Assembly (NCBI GenBank): GCA_002104905.1
Contig: MCFE01000614.1
Span: forward strand, 1-52,833
Source: Basidiobolus meristosporus CBS 931.73
Taxonomy: Eukaryota > Basidiobolomycota > Basidiobolomycetes > Basidiobolales > Basidiobolaceae
Direction of reading: 5' to 3'
Length of the DNA: 52,833 nt
Below the pieces are notes generated by a model that was not told the origin of the DNA, ran no database searches, and saw only the letters and a list, made by a program, of their open reading frames with translations. Positions 21,519-32,566 of this stretch are shown here, one piece after another. How positions within the stretch are numbered: the stretch's first letter is position 1; every line of letters begins with the position of its first letter. A program made the position numbers and the translations under genes.

Positions 21519-24500
21519 ATGTCGGACAATCAAGAATGGAAGAATGCCATGCAGCAAATCCTGGCCCAACAGCAACAGCTACTCCAGATCCTCAGCCAAC
21601 AGCAACAAGGAATGACTACCATGGCTCAGAGCCAGCAAAGCCCTATCAAGAGCAACTTTAGTGTGAAGGTCAACCGGTACCATGGCAGAGTCAATGAAAA
21701 CCTGGGAACTTGGCTCTTTCAGATTGAAGAAGCTTTTAAAGCTAAAGGAATTGCTCCAGAGAGCAAGTTGCATTATGCAGCTTCTTACCTGGCAGATGCA
21801 GCTTTACAGTGGTACCACAACAAGATCAGGTCAGCTACTATGATGGGATGCTCTACAATCTCTACCTGGGATGAGTTTGTGTCGGAAATTCAGGATGCTT
21901 TTGAACCTCCACACCAGCAGACACTACTAAGAAGGAAGTTAAAGACACTCAGACAGAAAGGAATGGTGCAAGAATACATCTATGAGTACAGATGTCTACT
22001 TGGACAAATTGAAAGAATGGACCCCTTGGATCAAGTTGAATACTTTATTGATGGGTTGAAAGAAAGAACTCGCAAGGAAGTCAATTACCGAAGACCTCAG
22101 ACTATTGAAGAAGCCATCAAGATTGCCATTGACTATGACTCAGCTATGTTTGGAGTTGGGAAGCCTACAGTGACTAGTCAGAAAGGCTATAATCATTATG
22201 AAAGAAGACAATCAGAAGCAGTACCAATGGAAATAGACGCTATGCAGAAGAATCCCTCCTCAGAAGAATGCAAGAAGAGAGGACTTTGCTTTAATTGCCA
22301 CCAGCAGGGACATATTGCAAAATACTGCCCTCAGAGAAGAAATGGACACCAGCCAACAAGAACCTTCAACCATATTGAATCCCATGAACACAATAATGAG
22401 GAAGATGAGCTTGAAGAAGACTCGGAACTCACCTTCCATATGACAGAAGAGTACTTGTCCCAAATGACTTCAAACTCAGGGAAGTTATTGTACCTGAATG
22501 GAGCAATCAATGGAGTACCTGCCAAGATCATGATTGACTCAGGAGCATCGCATGAGTACATGTCAGAGCAATTTGCTTTGAAAGCTGGAATCAACTCGGA
22601 ACCTACCAAATCAACTTCAGTCTCCACAGCAGATGGGAACTCCCACATAATCAACCGTATTACCCAGCCAGTAAGAATGAAGATCAATGACTATGAAGAA
22701 GACCTACAGGCTTATATATTTGGGAACTGCAAGTTTGACCTTGTACTTGGGAAAACCTGGCTATTTTGTCGTAATCCATCAATCAACTGGAGAACCCATG
22801 CTACTCAGATCCAAAAAGACAACAAGACCTATGAGCTATTACCTGCCAGGCTGGATTTCAACTTGGTCAATTCCAGTGTGTGTGAGACAAGTGAACTTAG
22901 CAAGACCCAGTTCTGTAGAGCACTTAGAAAAGGTACCCAGATGTTCCTCATGGCGGTATTACAGGAGGATTCCTCTATCCCAGCACCCCAGCAGGTCCAG
23001 ACTCTCTTGAAGAAATATTCAGACGTGTTTCCAGATGAGCTTGTAAGCCTACCACCAGTCAGAGACGTGGATCATGCCATTGACACAGGAGATAGCCCTC
23101 CAGTGAGCAAGACACCTTACAGAATGAGTCCATTGGAATTGGAGGAAATGAAGAAACAAATTGATCAGCTATTGGAGCAAGGATACATCAGGCCCAGCAA
23201 GTCACCTTGGGGAGCACCAGTGCTTTTTGTGAAAAAGAAGGATGGAACACTTAGGATGTGCATTGACTACAGAGCCCTGAACTCAGTTACCGTCAAGAAT
23301 AAGTACCCCATACCTCGGATTGATGAGCTTTTGGACCAACTTAATGGAGCCACTATTTTCAGCAAGATCGACCTCATGTCAGGATACAACCAGATTAGGG
23401 TGAAACCAGAAGATATCCCTAAGACAGCATTCAGGACCAGATATGGACATTACGAGTACTTAGTCATGAGTTTTGGCCTCACTAATGCCCCTGCAACATT
23501 CATGACGCTGATGCAGACTGTCTTTCAGGAGTACTTAGACAAGTTTGTGATAATCTACCTGGATGACATATTGATATACAGCAAGACAGAAAAGGATCAC
23601 ATGGTGCACATTGAAAAGGTCTTGAAGAAACTAAGAGAGAACAAGCTATACGGCAAGCTAGCCAAGTGTGAATTCTTCAAGGAACACGTAGAATATCTGG
23701 GACACATAGTGACTAGCACAGGAGTAACCTTAGACCCCAAGAAGGTGGAAGTAATCAAGAATTTGAAGCAGCCCCATAGCATATCAGAACTCAGATCCTT
23801 CCTTGGAATGGTTTCCTATTATCGGAGATTTGTCAAGTCATTTGCAAGTATTGCAGCCCCTTTAACTGATATCCTCAAGAAAGAGAATACCTACAAGTGG
23901 GACATAGCTTGTGAGACTGCCTTCCAGACGCTAAAGAATGAACTTGCTAAGTTACCAAGCTTAAGAATACCAGACTTCAGAAAAGAGTTCACTCTATGCA
24001 CAGATGCTTCAGATTATGCAATTGGTGGAGTGCTGAGCCAAGAACACGAGGGAAAGGACTACCCTGTTGCCTTTGAATCCAAGAAACTGAACTCAGCAGA
24101 ACAAAACTATCCAGTCCATGAGAAGGAGATGCTTGCTATAATACACTGTTTGAAGACATGGAGATGCTATATTGAAGGAGTCAAATGCACTGTGAAGACT
24201 GATCATGCCTCCCTCAAGTATATATTTACTCAGAAGGTACTCTCTAGAAGAATGACAAGATGGAGTGAATACATTCAGCAATTTGACCTGGAGATTGTCT
24301 ACTGCCCTGGAAAAAACAACACGGTTGCTGATGCCTTATCAAGATTAGATCAAGTTGCACAACTCAACTTGGTGCATGAATCAGATTGGCCTAGCCTATT
24401 ACCAAAGTACTTGGAGGACCAAGCCATTCCTAATGAGGTGGATGAAGATATCAAGAAGATAATCCGGGATGAAGCCAGCAAATTTGTTGTACAGGATGAA

Positions 24501-25652
24501 ACACTCTACCGAATTGTTGATGGAAGCCCTATTGCCTATTGTCCTTATGTTGCTCGCCTGGATTTAATACATAAGCTACACAATGGATATGGACATCTTG
24601 GGATTGAAGGAACCTATAGCCTTGTAAAAGCCAGAGCATGGTGGCCCAGAATGAAACAAGACATTGAGAAGCTAGTAAAAACATGCCCAAACTGCCAAAT
24701 CAATCAAGGCCAGCCACAAAGAATTGCCGAACTCTTCCCTTTGGAGCCTGTAAGACCATTTGAGAGATGGGGAATTGACTTTATTGGAAGACTGCCAACT
24801 ACCAGGAAATGTAACCGTTGGATCCTAGTAGCTATTGACCATGCCACTAAATGGCCAGTTGCTAAAGCCGTACCAATAGCCAGTGAACAAGAAGTTGCAA
24901 GTTTCATTTACCATGAGATCCTGATGAAGTTTGGATGCCCTGTGGAGATCTTATCCGATAGAGGTGCAAACTTTATGGCAAAGACATTAGAGGCTTACCT
25001 GGAAATGCAGCAGATCAGACACTTGAAAACCTCGGCATATCACCCCAGAACTAATGGAGTCACTGAGCGGTTTAATGGATTATTTGGAAAAATGCTGACT
25101 AAGTATGCAAATGGAGTTGTCAGTAGATGGGATGAGTATATAGACCAAGCACTCTTTGCATGCAGAGTCAGAGTACACAACACCACCCAGCAATCACCAT
25201 TTTACTTAGTTTATGGATGTGAACCTAGGATTCCAGGAGATCTCACACAACCCAAGCTTACAGATGCCTTAGAAGATGAACTTAGTCAGCCAAGTAGACA
25301 CCAGCAACTGGAACAAAGACGTCAAGAGGCACAGACCAAAGTATCTCAAAGTGCAGAAAAGATGAAGCAGAGATTTGATAAGACTATAGCACCAGAAGCA
25401 TTGACAGTTGGGAACTTTGTATTGCTAAGAAACAACACTCGGAAGAAGTTTGAGCCACAATGGACAGGACCATTCAAGATCATCAGAGAATGTCCATTTG
25501 CAACTTACCAACTGGTGGACAAGCAAGGTAATATCCGGGAAGACTTAGTGCATAGGGACAGACTCAAGCTTGCAAGACTTGCTGATAATACTGAACCATC
25601 AAGATATTGGTATCACAAGAAAAGAGATTCAGGAGAACTCTCTCAACTTTAG
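21519..25652 (+). CDS. Ty3/gypsy gag-pol polyprotein (1377 aa, single frame)
   Basis: One frame encodes all retrotransposon proteins. Gag (about 1-250) starts with a Gln-rich stretch and is followed by a CCHC knuckle ([14 protein letters not shown], about 256-269). The aspartic protease has D340-S-G. Reverse transcriptase runs from about 560 with YLDD at 680-683. RNase H has its first catalytic Asp at D829 ([10 protein letters not shown]). Integrase has an HHCC zinc domain (about 1019-1066) and a DD35E triad D1087, D1147 and E1183. The C-terminus has a GPY/F-type module (WTGPFKII, from 1315). No chromodomain follows it. I see no frameshift or stop between gag and pol, so the pol:gag ratio must be set some other way. 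The ATG at 21519 is the first in the frame after the primer site. Every catalytic residue I can check is present, so the protein is plausibly active. Confidence 0.96.
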   Translation: MSDNQEWKNAMQQILAQQQQLLQILSQQQQGMTTMAQSQQSPIKSNFSVKVNRYHGRVNENLGTWLFQIEEAFKAKGIAPESKLHYAASYLADAALQWYHNKIRSATMMGCSTISTWDEFVSEIQDAFEPPHQQTLLRRKLKTLRQKGMVQEYIYEYRCLLGQIERMDPLDQVEYFIDGLKERTRKEVNYRRPQTIEEAIKIAIDYDSAMFGVGKPTVTSQKGYNHYERRQSEAVPMEIDAMQKNPSSEECKKRGLCFNCHQQGHIAKYCPQRRNGHQPTRTFNHIESHEHNNEEDELEEDSELTFHMTEEYLSQMTSNSGKLLYLNGAINGVPAKIMIDSGASHEYMSEQFALKAGINSEPTKSTSVSTADGNSHIINRITQPVRMKINDYEEDLQAYIFGNCKFDLVLGKTWLFCRNPSINWRTHATQIQKDNKTYELLPARLDFNLVNSSVCETSELSKTQFCRALRKGTQMFLMAVLQEDSSIPAPQQVQTLLKKYSDVFPDELVSLPPVRDVDHAIDTGDSPPVSKTPYRMSPLELEEMKKQIDQLLEQGYIRPSKSPWGAPVLFVKKKDGTLRMCIDYRALNSVTVKNKYPIPRIDELLDQLNGATIFSKIDLMSGYNQIRVKPEDIPKTAFRTRYGHYEYLVMSFGLTNAPATFMTLMQTVFQEYLDKFVIIYLDDILIYSKTEKDHMVHIEKVLKKLRENKLYGKLAKCEFFKEHVEYLGHIVTSTGVTLDPKKVEVIKNLKQPHSISELRSFLGMVSYYRRFVKSFASIAAPLTDILKKENTYKWDIACETAFQTLKNELAKLPSLRIPDFRKEFTLCTDASDYAIGGVLSQEHEGKDYPVAFESKKLNSAEQNYPVHEKEMLAIIHCLKTWRCYIEGVKCTVKTDHASLKYIFTQKVLSRRMTRWSEYIQQFDLEIVYCPGKNNTVADALSRLDQVAQLNLVHESDWPSLLPKYLEDQAIPNEVDEDIKKIIRDEASKFVVQDETLYRIVDGSPIAYCPYVARLDLIHKLHNGYGHLGIEGTYSLVKARAWWPRMKQDIEKLVKTCPNCQINQGQPQRIAELFPLEPVRPFERWGIDFIGRLPTTRKCNRWILVAIDHATKWPVAKAVPIASEQEVASFIYHEILMKFGCPVEILSDRGANFMAKTLEAYLEMQQIRHLKTSAYHPRTNGVTERFNGLFGKMLTKYANGVVSRWDEYIDQALFACRVRVHNTTQQSPFYLVYGCEPRIPGDLTQPKLTDALEDELSQPSRHQQLEQRRQEAQTKVSQSAEKMKQRFDKTIAPEALTVGNFVLLRNNTRKKFEPQWTGPFKIIRECPFATYQLVDKQGNIREDLVHRDRLKLARLADNTEPSRYWYHKKRDSGELSQL

Positions 25653-25653
25653 T

Positions 25654-25662
25654 AGGGGAGAA
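25654..25662 (+). promoter_or_regulatory. polypurine tract of intact gypsy
   Basis: AGGGGAGAA lies directly before the 3' LTR and just after the gag-pol stop codon. This is the usual start site for plus-strand DNA synthesis. Confidence 0.85.
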
Positions 25663-26030
25663 TGTTATGATCTGCCGCTTGAATGTTTAAGTTAGATCAG
25701 TTTTTAGTCAAATCAATTAGTATATGTTTAGGTTATCAGTATATCAGTATTATCTATGAAATCAGTAGCATTAGTCAGCAAATGAATCAGCAGATCCTTA
25801 TCAGACAGAAAAAGATATATTAAGTAGGATCTTATTGGGTGATGATGATGCAATCAAATGAGTCATCAGCCACAACCTACATTAGGAAATACAATTAGTC
25901 AGCAATTGATCTGGCAAAATGTATATAAGGAGCTGCTGGAACCTCAATAAAAATCAGTTCAAGTTTTAGTGAATACAATACTAGCTAAACTCCCTATTCC
26001 TCTACAACTCTTATACCAAGACTTGTAACA
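25663..26030 (+). repeat. 3' LTR of intact gypsy
   Basis: It is 368 bp and I find no base difference from the 5' LTR when read side by side. It is followed by GCAT, the second copy of the target duplication. Confidence 0.93.
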
Positions 26031-26590
26031 GCATTGCACCTACTTGTAATATTTGCAGCATGTGCGTAGTTGGATACAGCTATTATGGTTTGTAAAATCC
26101 GGTATTTGGTCATGTTTCTTTAATGAAAATTGAAATAAATGAGTATCACACTATAAACTACACTGGTTCTTACCTTCTTGGTAACTATCACTCCAATTGG
26201 ATGGTATCTCAGTGGTTAATTGGTCTAAACATAACCCAAAGCTGTCAGCCCCTAATTGGCGCTTTGACCAATACACAAACTACCTGATTTATCATCACAT
26301 ATCACATCTTGCCCATTAAGCAAGTAAATCCCTGATCCTAGTGATTGGACATGGTGCATAGCTAGCAAGCCACAAATTGAATAGGTCCAAAACAGATTAA
26401 ATGGCGGTACTGGTGTTACACATGATATATATATGCAGGGTGATTAATTATAGGGGCTCTGTCTCAATTTTGAGACAACCTTGATATTACTTATACCCAA
26501 AATTGAGTGATCACTGATTTGCAATGGCTTGATTTTGATTGCAAAAAAAATGTGTGTTAGGATCACAACAAATAATGGCAATTAAATGCA

Positions 26591-27394
26591 ATTGCATCAT
26601 CTTGTCATAGGTTTTTTTCTCACAGAGATTACTACTAAATGCCTTAGTTGTAACTGGCTTTGCACACCTAAACTACTTCCTTGCTGACTTTCATCTTGGC
26701 TACTTGTGTATTTGTGGTCAGTATTTTGCATCCTAGTTGATGAGTGCAATGCTGCAACTTGGCCACACTTAATTGCTCCAGATGATGCTACCAAACTGGC
26801 CTGCAGTGCTACGTGCTCACACATTCTTTTACTTGCCAAAGGCACTCAGGTGGAGGCACTTCATAAGGGTCATCATTGGTCAGTTCACCAGAAGTAACTT
26901 ACTGATGGCCTGGTGTAATGGCACATTGTTGATTTCAATCCTTGTCTTGCTTTATATCTTCTTACATACATCTGCTGACATCTTCATGTAGAGCTCATGC
27001 ACAGCTTTCTACTCAGGTTCTGCCATCTCTGTCAACTCTCTGAGGTATCTAGTTCTGCTTAATTAATGAGTAGTGCCCAAATATCTGTATGAAGGCTCAT
27101 TGTAGACACTTGGGCCATACTAAAATCCCTTGGCAAGAACTCAAATAGATCCAACATTGACTTCTCCTGTCTGGACCACAATTGTGAGCTGGGGATGGGT
27201 TTTGTCTGGTTTGTACTAAAGATGAGTTGAGACTTGGTATAGTGACCATAGTGACAGATTTGGATACTTATACAGTAGTGTACTGGCATCAACCTGGTCT
27301 TATATGAAATATATATGAAAACTAATGTGATTGTTGAAATTTCCATATATTCTGCATGATGCATATTAGATTGCATTGACACAGATTGGATCAC
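26591..27394 (-). pseudogene. relic of the Harbinger-like element's divergent partner gene
   Basis: It aligns on the minus strand with the 420-codon frame at 37,009-38,271. Shared blocks include MAQVSTMSLHTDIWALLIN (27,059 upward) and the C-terminal end with VALQASLVASSGAIKCGQ and RKKPMTR (26,597-26,845). The frame is broken by several stops. Most CpG dinucleotides of the intact copy appear here as TpG or CpA. Confidence 0.75.
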
Positions 27395-27608
27395 ATCAAT
27401 TGCAGATTTCCTATTTGATTTTTGACTTGTGAGTAAAGCAATGATAAAAATATCAAGTCACTTCTTGAGGATGACTTCTGCAACATAATGATGGGATGCA
27501 TGGCAATTGATGGTGACTTAATCTTAATGCATGAAAAATCAGATAAATAATGCTGATTGTGGCAAATCAATTCAAATCACTTCAGCTTGATCATATTCCA
27601 TACTTAAT

Positions 27609-28499
27609 ATGTCTTACTCATCTGAATGATCTTTTCTCATCAATCCCATCACCACCACTGGATTTCCTTTTGACACACTAGAGGAGATCTATGCCAAGTA
27701 CTGTGGATTATCTACCCAATTTACTCAAGGAGATCCCTTTTTAAGCTTCTCTGCTGTTACAAGAACTATTGCCCTACAAGGTTTCATCCCACCATTCACG
27801 GCAACAAAAGTCCTAGAAACTTTCATTCTCAGCAGAGAGCAATGAAGAACTACCTTGCAGAGGGTATGAATGACTTAGAGCAAGCTTGGAATACTAGGTT
27901 TAGAAGCTCAAATAGAATTCCATATCCCAGAGTGTTCAGCAACAGGTTCAATGTAAGAAGCATCTTGGATACCTTCCCAGTCAGGATTAACAGACCTTCT
28001 AGCAGGCAGAGGCACTTTTATTCTGTCAAGTACAAGGCACACTGTGTGAAGTTTCATGCACTGTCTGATATTGAGGGTAACATCATCTGGTTTAGCGGGC
28101 CACTTGCTAGAAGATTAAAATAGGCATGACAAAGCACTCTTGGTAGAGAATCATTCAGAATTCAGTAGTGGGGAGAAATCTATGGTAGACCTAGCTTATT
28201 TAGAAGAGGATTGTCAGAGATTAGGATGTATTACAGCTTGTAGGAAGCCAAGGAATGGTATGCTTAGCAGGAAGCAGAAGCTCTACAATTAGATATTTAA
28301 TCATTTCAGAGGGAGGGTAGAGCATACATTTGGATATCTGAAGAGATTCAGCATATTGGCAGGTAACCACAGAGGAAAGTCATATATAGAAGAAAACAGC
28401 AGAATAGGTAAAATAGTCAAGATACTTATTAATGCACAGTGTTTTCATACAAGAAGACATCCACTGAGAGAAATGTGTCTGGAGGATTATGAAGAGTAA
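27609..28499 (+). pseudogene. PIF/Harbinger-like (DDE_Tnp_4-type) transposase, decayed copy
   Basis: The ATG at 27609 matches the start of the transposase at 36,650. The frame has an early stop (SSE-stop-SFLINPI), a frameshift near 27,730 and an insertion near 28,115 just before the RHDKAL motif. The segment 27,842-28,110 keeps SILDTFPVRINRPS and SDIEGNIIWFSGP. The C-terminus (RGKSYIEENSRIGKIVKIL to EDYEE, stop at 28,497-28,499) is intact here. It shows that the copy at 35,767-36,650 lost one base near its end. Confidence 0.8.
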
Positions 28500-28684
28500 A
28501 AATGCAGGGAAAGCACTATTCTGAGCAATATAAGTATGATTGGGTAAAATCATAAGTAACTATATCCTACCACTGGCATTATGGTAGAAATTATAGTGCC
28601 AGATAGTGCCATGGGGTGCCAGATTGATCCAGCACCACAAACAGGGTAGCACTATGTGGCACTACCCAACAGAACAAGTCTATT

Positions 28685-28940
28685 GAATTAACAATTTGTC
28701 TTAACATTGAGGCAAATGTGGTTAATGGCACTTTGCTCTTGCCTGTGGCACTTTGTGACTTCCTCTCCCACACTTTTAGGAGGGCATTATTCTCTTATGA
28801 CAATATCCCAAAGGCCACTTTCTTGTAGCAACATATTCATCTTCAACTTCCACAAATGGTAGTTAAATCCCTCCAACTCTTCAGTAGAGAGAAAAATTCC
28901 ATTAATAGCAGAAGTAGATATTGCAGAGAGTGACAGCTTG
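28685..28940 (-). pseudogene. 5' end of copia gag (continuation of nested copia)
   Basis: It matches the corresponding gag start of the other copia copy at about 40,285-40,535, for example CACTTTTAGGAGGGCATT in both. It continues the copia body that stops at 20,914, with the Harbinger-like element in between. Confidence 0.75.
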
Positions 28941-28952
28941 GGGCTCATAACC
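28941..28952 (-). promoter_or_regulatory. primer-binding site, half-tRNA (initiator Met) type
   Basis: On the minus strand this is GGTTATGAGCCC, directly inside the 5' LTR. The plus-strand form GGGCTCATAACC is the sequence of the initiator-tRNA anticodon stem-loop. This fits copia-type priming from an internally cleaved tRNA. The relative at 40,540-40,551 keeps most of it. Confidence 0.75.
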
Positions 28953-29301
28953 TGTTGTAAGAGTCTTAGGGATATCAGAAGTGATTAGGGAGGACAAGTG
29001 GATTATGTGTTTTCACTTAATGACTTGTTAAATGTAAAGGTAGTATTTATACTTTTACATAGTCTTGGCATAACCAACATGTAGAATAGGTTACAAAAGG
29101 CTCAAAGAACATGTGTGCAAAGTTTGGGGCTGTTTGGATAACTTGGAGATTTTTCATGTTGTGGGTATCTGGTATTTTGGTGAAAATATTCCAAGTAAAT
29201 CCTGACAAGGAATTTGGTCAGTAGTCTCCAGGATTTGAAGGTAATAATCTAAGTGACTAAGTTAGGTGAGTATTTAGGTGGAATTACAAACTTTTGTAAC
29301 A
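28953..29301 (-). repeat. 5' LTR of nested copia
   Basis: It is 349 bp, TGTTGTAAGAGTC..CTTTTGTAACA on the plus strand. It pairs with 18,715-19,063 through the shared flanking AAATA. Confidence 0.88.
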
Positions 29302-29306
29302 AAATA

Positions 29307-29569
29307 TATTAAAGAATAGATCACATGGGAATAGCCAAGAGTCAGCTTGTGATGCAGCTAGGTTATGTGACATGCAAATATCATATATAGTATTGGGCTA
29401 CATTAATTCCAAAGGGAGCTTCCATAGAATGCTTTATTGTGTAACATTGACTTGGAGCTTTCCAGAAGTTGCTAGAATGCAGTAGAACATTCTAGAAGGA
29501 ACTGGGATTTCTTCACCAACATGATTTGGTCAAATCATGAAAGGTTAAAGATGTTATGTGATCATGACA
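29307..29569 (+). repeat. solo LTR (third LTR family), right half
   Basis: It continues the unit that begins at 18,459. It ends GATCATGACA and is followed by ACAAG, the second copy of that unit's target duplication. Confidence 0.6.
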
Positions 29570-29574
29570 ACAAG

Positions 29575-31540
29575 TACAGCCAGATATCATTATAGAAGTA
29601 CCAAGTGGTCAGCAAGATATTGTTGGTATAGTAGTAACTGGTGAATGGTCAAAAGTTACTTGTGTGGCAAAACACTGGCTGTAATCCTTGTAATAGTTCC
29701 TATGCTGTGTGTGTGCTTCATGACTGAGAGGCTTGCTACAATAGCCACATGGTCTTCCTTCTCTTCTCTTGGCGTATTAAATCAAAGTAGTCTTGTCCAT
29801 TGGGCAAACAGCTTATACTTATCAACATAAAGCTGTTATAACCTTTTTTGTCAATACTCATGTGAGTATAAAACAGTCTTGTATTTGAGACATTGCACCA
29901 ACATGAATAGAAGATTCAATGCTGACCCACCATAGTAAGCACTATAAATAAAGTTGTGACACCACATACACACTTATATGTAACAACATTCCCCCTTTGA
30001 TTTGACTCACTTCCATACATATACTGCCAAAAAATAAAGCAAAGTTGTTGGGTTCCCAACCAAACCCCACCACTGAGAGCAGCAGAAGAACAGTTGGACA
30101 ACAGCTTGCTTTGACATTCAGTGCAACAAGCAGGGCTACAACCAAAAAAGGCCCTGTAGATAGTGTGCCCACTGAAGGGAATAATGCGGACACCTCAGGC
30201 TCTCAGTCAAGTAGGCAATTGGGAATCTCTGCAGAGCAGCAAGCTGACCATATTGCTGAGGCAAATGAGAATGTAGCAAAATCAGTACCTTCACTTGAAG
30301 ACCAGCAAATGGCTGTCTTAATGTCACCACCACCTCTATTAGCAAGTATGTTGTCAGCTCAGAATCAAGCATTAATGAAGCAATTAGGTGCAGTGGCTGA
30401 TAAGAGATATGTAATAGCTTTGAGAAATCAGGAAATAGTTCAGAAACAGGATAAGCAGATAAAAGGTGTAGGGCTATCAATATTCCAGGTAGAGAAAGCA
30501 GTATCTTTGCTGCAAAGAAGAAACTCAAGTAGCTCAATGTCACAGCCAAGAATTGAGCCATTTCCCAATGTAACAGCAGAGGAGCATCATACACTCTTAG
30601 AAGCACAACAACAGTGCCCAAAGATGAAGCCCACAGAAAACCTATGACAGCATGGGAGGGTGAAAATGTAGTGCTTATACCTAAGCCTAAAAGTCAAAAG
30701 CCATTGGAGATACATGAGCTGTTAAAGCAATGATAAAGAATGGGCTAATATTCACAAGGCCACCAAAAGTCCAGCATGCCAACACCTCAAGGCTGGCACA
30801 CCATGGGGCCATCAGGAACTCAAGGCCAAGCAGAATGCACTTGACTTGTTGCATGAGCATTATCATGGATTCAAACAAGCAAATGGGTTCTGGGCCAGCA
30901 TTGGTATGCTAAGAAAGTATCTGCACAATAGCAGAAACTATCAAAGGCAGAAGTACAAGGGTGCAATGGCCAAAAACCAGTGGCTTCCTCAGGAGCCTGT
31001 TACAAGAAGGGCCAAAATCTCTAAACAAGCCTCAAAGAGGCATCAGGTAGCTGGAAGTGTGCCAATAAGGGAAAAGCAGGCAGACACTGATGCACCAGCA
31101 CAACATTTGTCAAGGAAAAAGTGTAGTATCACTCAAGAAGCACTCAGTGAAAGTAGCAGTGAAGGACCTGGTAGTGATAAAAACAAGTAGCTACCTCAGG
31201 GCCCATTACTGCATGGACTGAGAGCTCAAAAGCAGCAGGAAAGAAGCATCAAGATGCCTGCAGATAGCCAGCAAGGGACAAGCAGGCCAAAACAGAGACA
31301 TCAGAGCAGCATTTATCCGGGAGAAAATGTAGTTCATTACAGGAAGCATTCAGACAAAGTAGCAGTGAAAGACCTGGCAGTAATAAAGGAAAAGGTAAAG
31401 GGGAAAAAGTCTACTCAAGCCTGAGACAGGAATGTGTAAGAGAAAAGCTGCAGTTCTAGCCAATTATGATAGTCAGCCTGGAACAGACTGAATCCCATCA
31501 TAGCCAAAAAGAATTACCAACATGGAAACAGCTCCCTATG
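29575..31540 (+). pseudogene. divergent accessory gene of CACTA/Plavaka-like copy A
   Basis: No known family was recognised. An upstream conserved block (29,581-29,693; IIIEVPSGQQDIVGIVV, then VAKHW) and a long frame (about 30,021-30,647) match the minus-strand copy at 31,946-33,000. The long frame encodes a Ser/Thr-rich N-terminus followed by a helical stretch (about 30,330-30,520; NQALMKQLGAVADKRY) that may form a coiled coil. Its end (EPFPNVTAEEHHTLLEAQQQ) is shared with the other copy. The start ATG of the other copy is ATA here. After a break at 30,648 coding-like sequence continues (30,730-31,190). It includes two imperfect tandem units (about 31,010-31,190 and 31,220-31,400) rich in Lys and Ser. 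It is transcribed away from the transposase at 15,521-18,453, once the nested insertions are removed. Confidence 0.5.
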
Positions 31541-31935
31541 AAAATTATTGTAATGATCCTGTCAAAAGGCCGTCACAAATATAAAGTCACGTGACTAAGA
31601 AGTACTGATTCCATCAGAATACTGTCCAGAGATCATTGAAAAATAATCCCACTCCAGATTTCACAAAAAACCTAGTCAAAATTTTTCATCACAAGGATAT
31701 ATAAGTGGCTCTTGATTAGTTCCCTGCCTATTTGCTCACTTTGTGATCCCAGACACTCTATCACCTCCTGCATTTGTGTGCATTGATTGCCTATTGCCTC
31801 TTTCTCACACTCCTTACTTCCTGACTCAACCATTACTCTTATTTTTCATGCATACAAATTGATTTATTTCCCTTGACACTTTGGTCATACCTCAATTGCC
31901 AATTGTATTGACCTATGCAAGTCCCTTTACCCTAC
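31540..31935 (+). repeat. repeat shared in inverted orientation with 39,220-39,609
   Basis: Both copies share ATCCTGTCAAAAGGCC, CTCTATCACCTCCT, TGTGTGCATTG and CAATTGCCAATTGTATTGAC in the same order. It is not clearly coding past its first 60 bases, where PMKIIVMILSKG can be read. It could be the outer end of the accessory-gene side of the CACTA/Plavaka-like element, or an LTR. I could not find a target duplication. Confidence 0.55.
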
Positions 31936-31945
31936 GCTACCTAGG

Positions 31946-32566
31946 TCTTTATGTGAGCTTTATCTTTGGGCACTGTTGTTGTGCTTCAAAGACTGTACAG
32001 TGTTCCTCTGCTGTCACATTGGGAAATGGCTCAATTCTTGGCTGTGGCTTTGAGCTACTTGAGTTCCTTCTTTGTAGCAAAAATACTGCTCTCTCTACCT
32101 GGGAAATTGATTGTTCTACATGTATTATCTGCTCATCATGTTTCTGGACTATTTCCTGATTTTTCTGGGCCATTGCATCTATCCTATAAGCTACTACACC
32201 TAATTGCTTCATTAATACTTTGGTATGAGCTAACAACACACTTGCTAATATTGATGGTGGTGATGTTATGATGGCCACTTGCTGGTCTTCAACTGAGGGT
32301 ACTGTGCTTGCTACATTCTCATCTGTCTGAGCATAATGGTCAGCTTGTGGCTCTGCAGAGGTACTCCATTGCCTACTTGACTGAGAGCCCAAGGAGTCCA
32401 CATTATTATCACCAGTGGGCACACCATCAACATCATCTTTTTTGGATGTAGCCCTGCTTGTTGCACTGAATGTCAAAGCAAGCTGTTGTCCAATTGTTCT
32501 TCTGCTGCTGTCAGCAGTGGGGTATGGTTGGGAACCAGGCAACTTTGCTTTATTTTTTGGCAGCAT
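31946..32566 (-). CDS. divergent accessory gene of CACTA/Plavaka-like copy B, 3'-truncated
   Basis: The ATG at 32566 opens a frame of about 205 codons homologous to the one at 30,021-30,647. It has a basic, Ser/Thr-rich N-terminus (SSRRTIGQQLALTFSATSRA), an acidic middle and a predicted helical segment (VLMKQLGVVAYRIDAMAQKN). The shared end is EPFPNVTAEEH. It lies head-to-head with the transposase relic that starts near 33,000. Homology to copy A ends at about 31,946, where the 31,540-31,935 repeat begins, so the natural C-terminus is missing. The function is unknown. The conserved pairing with a transposase in two copies argues that it belongs to the transposon. Confidence 0.5.

Larger units (their letters stand above)
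21093..26030 (+). mobile_element. complete Ty3/gypsy LTR retrotransposon, apparently intact
   Basis: It is a 4,938-bp element with 368-bp LTRs (21093-21460, 25663-26030) that look identical by eye. It has a primer-binding site, a polypurine tract and one uninterrupted gag-pol frame. The 4-bp duplication GCAT flanks it (21089-21092, 26031-26034). It is inserted in the right-hand subterminal region of the Harbinger-like copy; the colinear uninterrupted sequence is at about 38,800-38,870. Identical LTRs mean a recent insertion. Four other LTR copies of this family in the window are much more diverged. Confidence 0.96.
20915..28681. mobile_element. PIF/Harbinger-like element, decayed copy 2, split by gypsy
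   Basis: The ends are AGGCTTGTTCC (20915) and AGAACAAGTCT (to 28681), with duplicated ATT at 20912-20914 and 28682-28684. The unoccupied site is visible in the related copia at about 40,285: GAGCATTGAATT there against GAGTATT..ATTGAATT here. This proves the 3-bp duplication. Without the gypsy it is about 2.8 kb. It carries a transposase relic on plus (27,609-28,499) and a relic of the divergent partner gene on minus (26,591-27,394). It is colinear with the better copy at 35,584-39,013 in reverse orientation. Confidence 0.9.
18715..29301 (-). mobile_element. Ty1/copia element (family 1), minus strand, split by nested insertions
   Basis: Its LTRs at 18715-19063 (3') and 28953-29301 (5') are both 349 bp with TGTTGT..ACA ends. 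They are flanked by the perfect 5-bp duplication AAATA (18710-18714, 29302-29306). The two LTRs differ at more than a tenth of positions by eye, so the insertion is old. The internal region runs 28,952 to 28,685 and then 20,914 to 19,064, interrupted by the Harbinger-like element. About 2.8 kb of copia DNA remains. That is short for the superfamily and fits an internal deletion near 19,680. It lies within a solo LTR. Confidence 0.9.

Noticed and set aside
25560-25652. Chromodomain at the end of the gypsy integrase
   Set aside because: After the GPY/F module only about 55 residues remain and they lack the aromatic cage pattern of chromodomains.
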